NCBI RefSeq assembly: GCF_900110995.1
Contig: NZ_FOJF01000001.1
Location: forward strand, 947,199-1,011,198
From: Chitinophaga sp. YR573
Lineage (GTDB): Bacteria > Bacteroidota > Bacteroidia > Chitinophagales > Chitinophagaceae
Reading direction: 5' to 3'
DNA length: 64,000 nt
A program made the position numbers and the translations under genes. The notes beneath the pieces are model-generated. The model was not told the origin of the DNA. It was given only the letters and a program-made list of their open reading frames with translations, and made no database searches. Shown here piece by piece: positions 62,911-64,000 of this stretch (its first letter is position 1; every line of letters starts with the position of its first letter).

Positions 62911-64000
62911 ATGGTAATTTTAAATATCAGAACAGCAGTAATTGTAGTTACTACCTCTTTATTAAGCCTTGTTGTAAAGGCACAGGAATATACCTGGTGG
63001 AATCCTGCCACCAACAGCTTCCCGGTTATAGAAGGACAGGCATGGCCCAAAGAAGTTGGCTTGCCATATGACCGCCTCCCGGCACGTGCAGAGAAAACCG
63101 TACAAACAAACGTCTGGAACATCTCCCATCAGACTGCGGGACTGTCTATCCGCTTTAGAACTCCTGCAAAAGAGATCATCATCCGGTATACCGTATCCGG
63201 CAAATTCGAAATGTCACATATGCCGGCTACCGGTGTCAGCGGGGTTGACCTCTACGCCATAGACGCTAACGGGGCCTGGAAATGGGCTTCCGGCAGGTAT
63301 AACTTCGGAGATACCGTCACCTATAAATTCTCCAACCTCAGTGATGAAGCCCGGGAATACCGGCTTTACCTTCCCTTGTACAACAATGTAAAATGGATGG
63401 AAATAGGCGTACCGGGTAATACAGCGGTAGTTCCCCTGCAAACACGCAAGGAGAAACCTATCGTGGTATATGGTACTTCCATTGCACAGGGTGCCTGCGC
63501 CTCCCGCCCCGGCCTTGCCTGGACTAACCTCCTCGACAGGCAAATGGACAGGCAGGTGATCAATCTCGGTTTCTCCGGCAACGGCAAGCTGGAACCACCG
63601 GTAACCGCACTTGTATCTGAAATTGATGCAAAAGTGTATGTGCTGGATTGCCTGCCCAATATCAGCGAACTGCCACCTGCGGAAATACAGGAACGCATTA
63701 TTACGGCGGTTCATACACTCCGTAAGAAAAGAACTGCGCCTATATTACTGGTAGCACATTCCGCTGCATCGCTGCAATCACTCAATGGCAATGCGAATCA
63801 TGCTATTGCCAATAAGGCTTTACTGGATGCTTATGAAAAACTGCAATCAGAAGGCGCTAAAGAAGTGTACGTTTTAAACGCGTCGCAGATCAACTTCGAT
63901 CTGTCTGCTACCGTAGATGGTGTTCATCCTGGTGATGCCGGTATGCTGGAATATGCCAAAGCGTATGAAACCAGTTTGCGTACCATTTTACACGAACCTA
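62911..64000 (+). CDS. Secreted SGNH-type esterase (cut by window edge)
   Basis: 363 codons are visible from the ATG at 62911, open to the right edge. Signal peptide (MVILNIRTAVIVVTTSLLSL then VVKAQ). N-terminal beta-sandwich (about 30-180: VWNISHQTAGLSIRFRTPA; MSHMPATGVSGVDLYAID), then a Lipase_GDSL/SGNH domain: block I VVYGTSIAQGACASRP (S190), block II-III INLGFSGNGKLEP, and the catalytic pair in VDGVHPGDAG (D336, H339). The catalytic set is complete within the window, so at most a tail or extra domain is missing. Relatives are carbohydrate acetylesterases; the substrate is unknown. Confidence 0.9.
   Translation, partial: MVILNIRTAVIVVTTSLLSLVVKAQEYTWWNPATNSFPVIEGQAWPKEVGLPYDRLPARAEKTVQTNVWNISHQTAGLSIRFRTPAKEIIIRYTVSGKFEMSHMPATGVSGVDLYAIDANGAWKWASGRYNFGDTVTYKFSNLSDEAREYRLYLPLYNNVKWMEIGVPGNTAVVPLQTRKEKPIVVYGTSIAQGACASRPGLAWTNLLDRQMDRQVINLGFSGNGKLEPPVTALVSEIDAKVYVLDCLPNISELPPAEIQERIITAVHTLRKKRTAPILLVAHSAASLQSLNGNANHAIANKALLDAYEKLQSEGAKEVYVLNASQINFDLSATVDGVHPGDAGMLEYAKAYETSLRTILHEP

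Noticed and set aside
63214..63714. A 166-codon minus-strand frame inside the SGNH esterase
   Set aside because: Antisense shadow of a gene with a complete catalytic set and signal peptide.
1..64000. CRISPR arrays, tRNA or rRNA genes, phage genes and intact insertion sequences
   Set aside because: None was recognised on either strand. The repeats seen are inverted intergenic elements without transposase genes, and no regularly spaced direct-repeat arrays were noticed.

Overview
The window looks like chromosomal DNA from a member of the Bacteroidota, most likely a Chitinophaga-like soil bacterium of the Chitinophagaceae. This rests on gene families: four SusC-type receptors (one cut by the left edge), three SusD-type lipoproteins, two ECF-sigma/FecR sets, a type IX secretion type-B substrate next to a PorP/SprF protein, LytTR two-component genes, many short-lipobox lipoproteins, and promoters of the Bacteroidota type (TTG, about 20 bases, TAnnTTTG). 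Nothing was searched; family names come from reading the translations. No tRNA, rRNA, CRISPR array or intact insertion sequence was seen.

Left part (1-7.3 kb): the start of a SusC-type receptor on the minus strand, a frameshifted remnant of a hybrid two-component sensor, and a GH29 alpha-L-fucosidase divergent from an AraC regulator look like a decayed fucoside-use locus. Then come two DNA-alkylation proteins (an MGMT-like protein without its active cysteine, and a full Ada), a divergent HxlR/SDR pair around an 18-bp palindrome, and a YceI lipoprotein. 7.4-10.4 kb holds a LytS/LytTR-type kinase and regulator with an outer-membrane protein downstream.

10.6-13.8 kb is an accessory-looking stretch: a secreted HExxH protein, a 68-residue exported four-cysteine peptide with its own promoter, a lipoprotein with a propeller-like look, and a small CxxC lipoprotein, ending in an inverted-repeat element. 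14-25 kb carries mostly stand-alone genes: MFS exporter, DUF1569, AraC, lipocalin-like, beta-lactamase-fold hydrolase, a secreted-repeat lipoprotein, an operon of intradiol dioxygenase, unknown protein and pirin-like protein, an M43 metalloprotease and a DinB protein.

24.5-42.7 kb is one long minus-strand array: ECF sigma A, ECF sigma B, FecR B, SusC, SusD, phosphodiesterase, FecR A, SusC, SusD, PKD lipoprotein, DUF4832 lipoprotein, DUF5009 acyltransferase. The order suggests that one sigma/FecR/SusCD unit sits inside another. 42.8-48.7 kb has a parallel beta-helix lipoprotein, a small membrane protein, a REP-like element, a di-haem cytochrome c, and the PorP/type-B T9SS pair.

48.9-60.5 kb appears to be an amino-sugar salvage locus: SusC/SusD, a DeoR-type repressor, anhydro-MurNAc kinase, MurNAc-6-P etherase, a sodium:solute symporter and, divergently, a secreted GH9-CE4 fusion enzyme. 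Copies of an AAAACGCA-type motif lie in two control regions of this locus. The window ends with proB-proA and a secreted SGNH hydrolase cut by the right edge.
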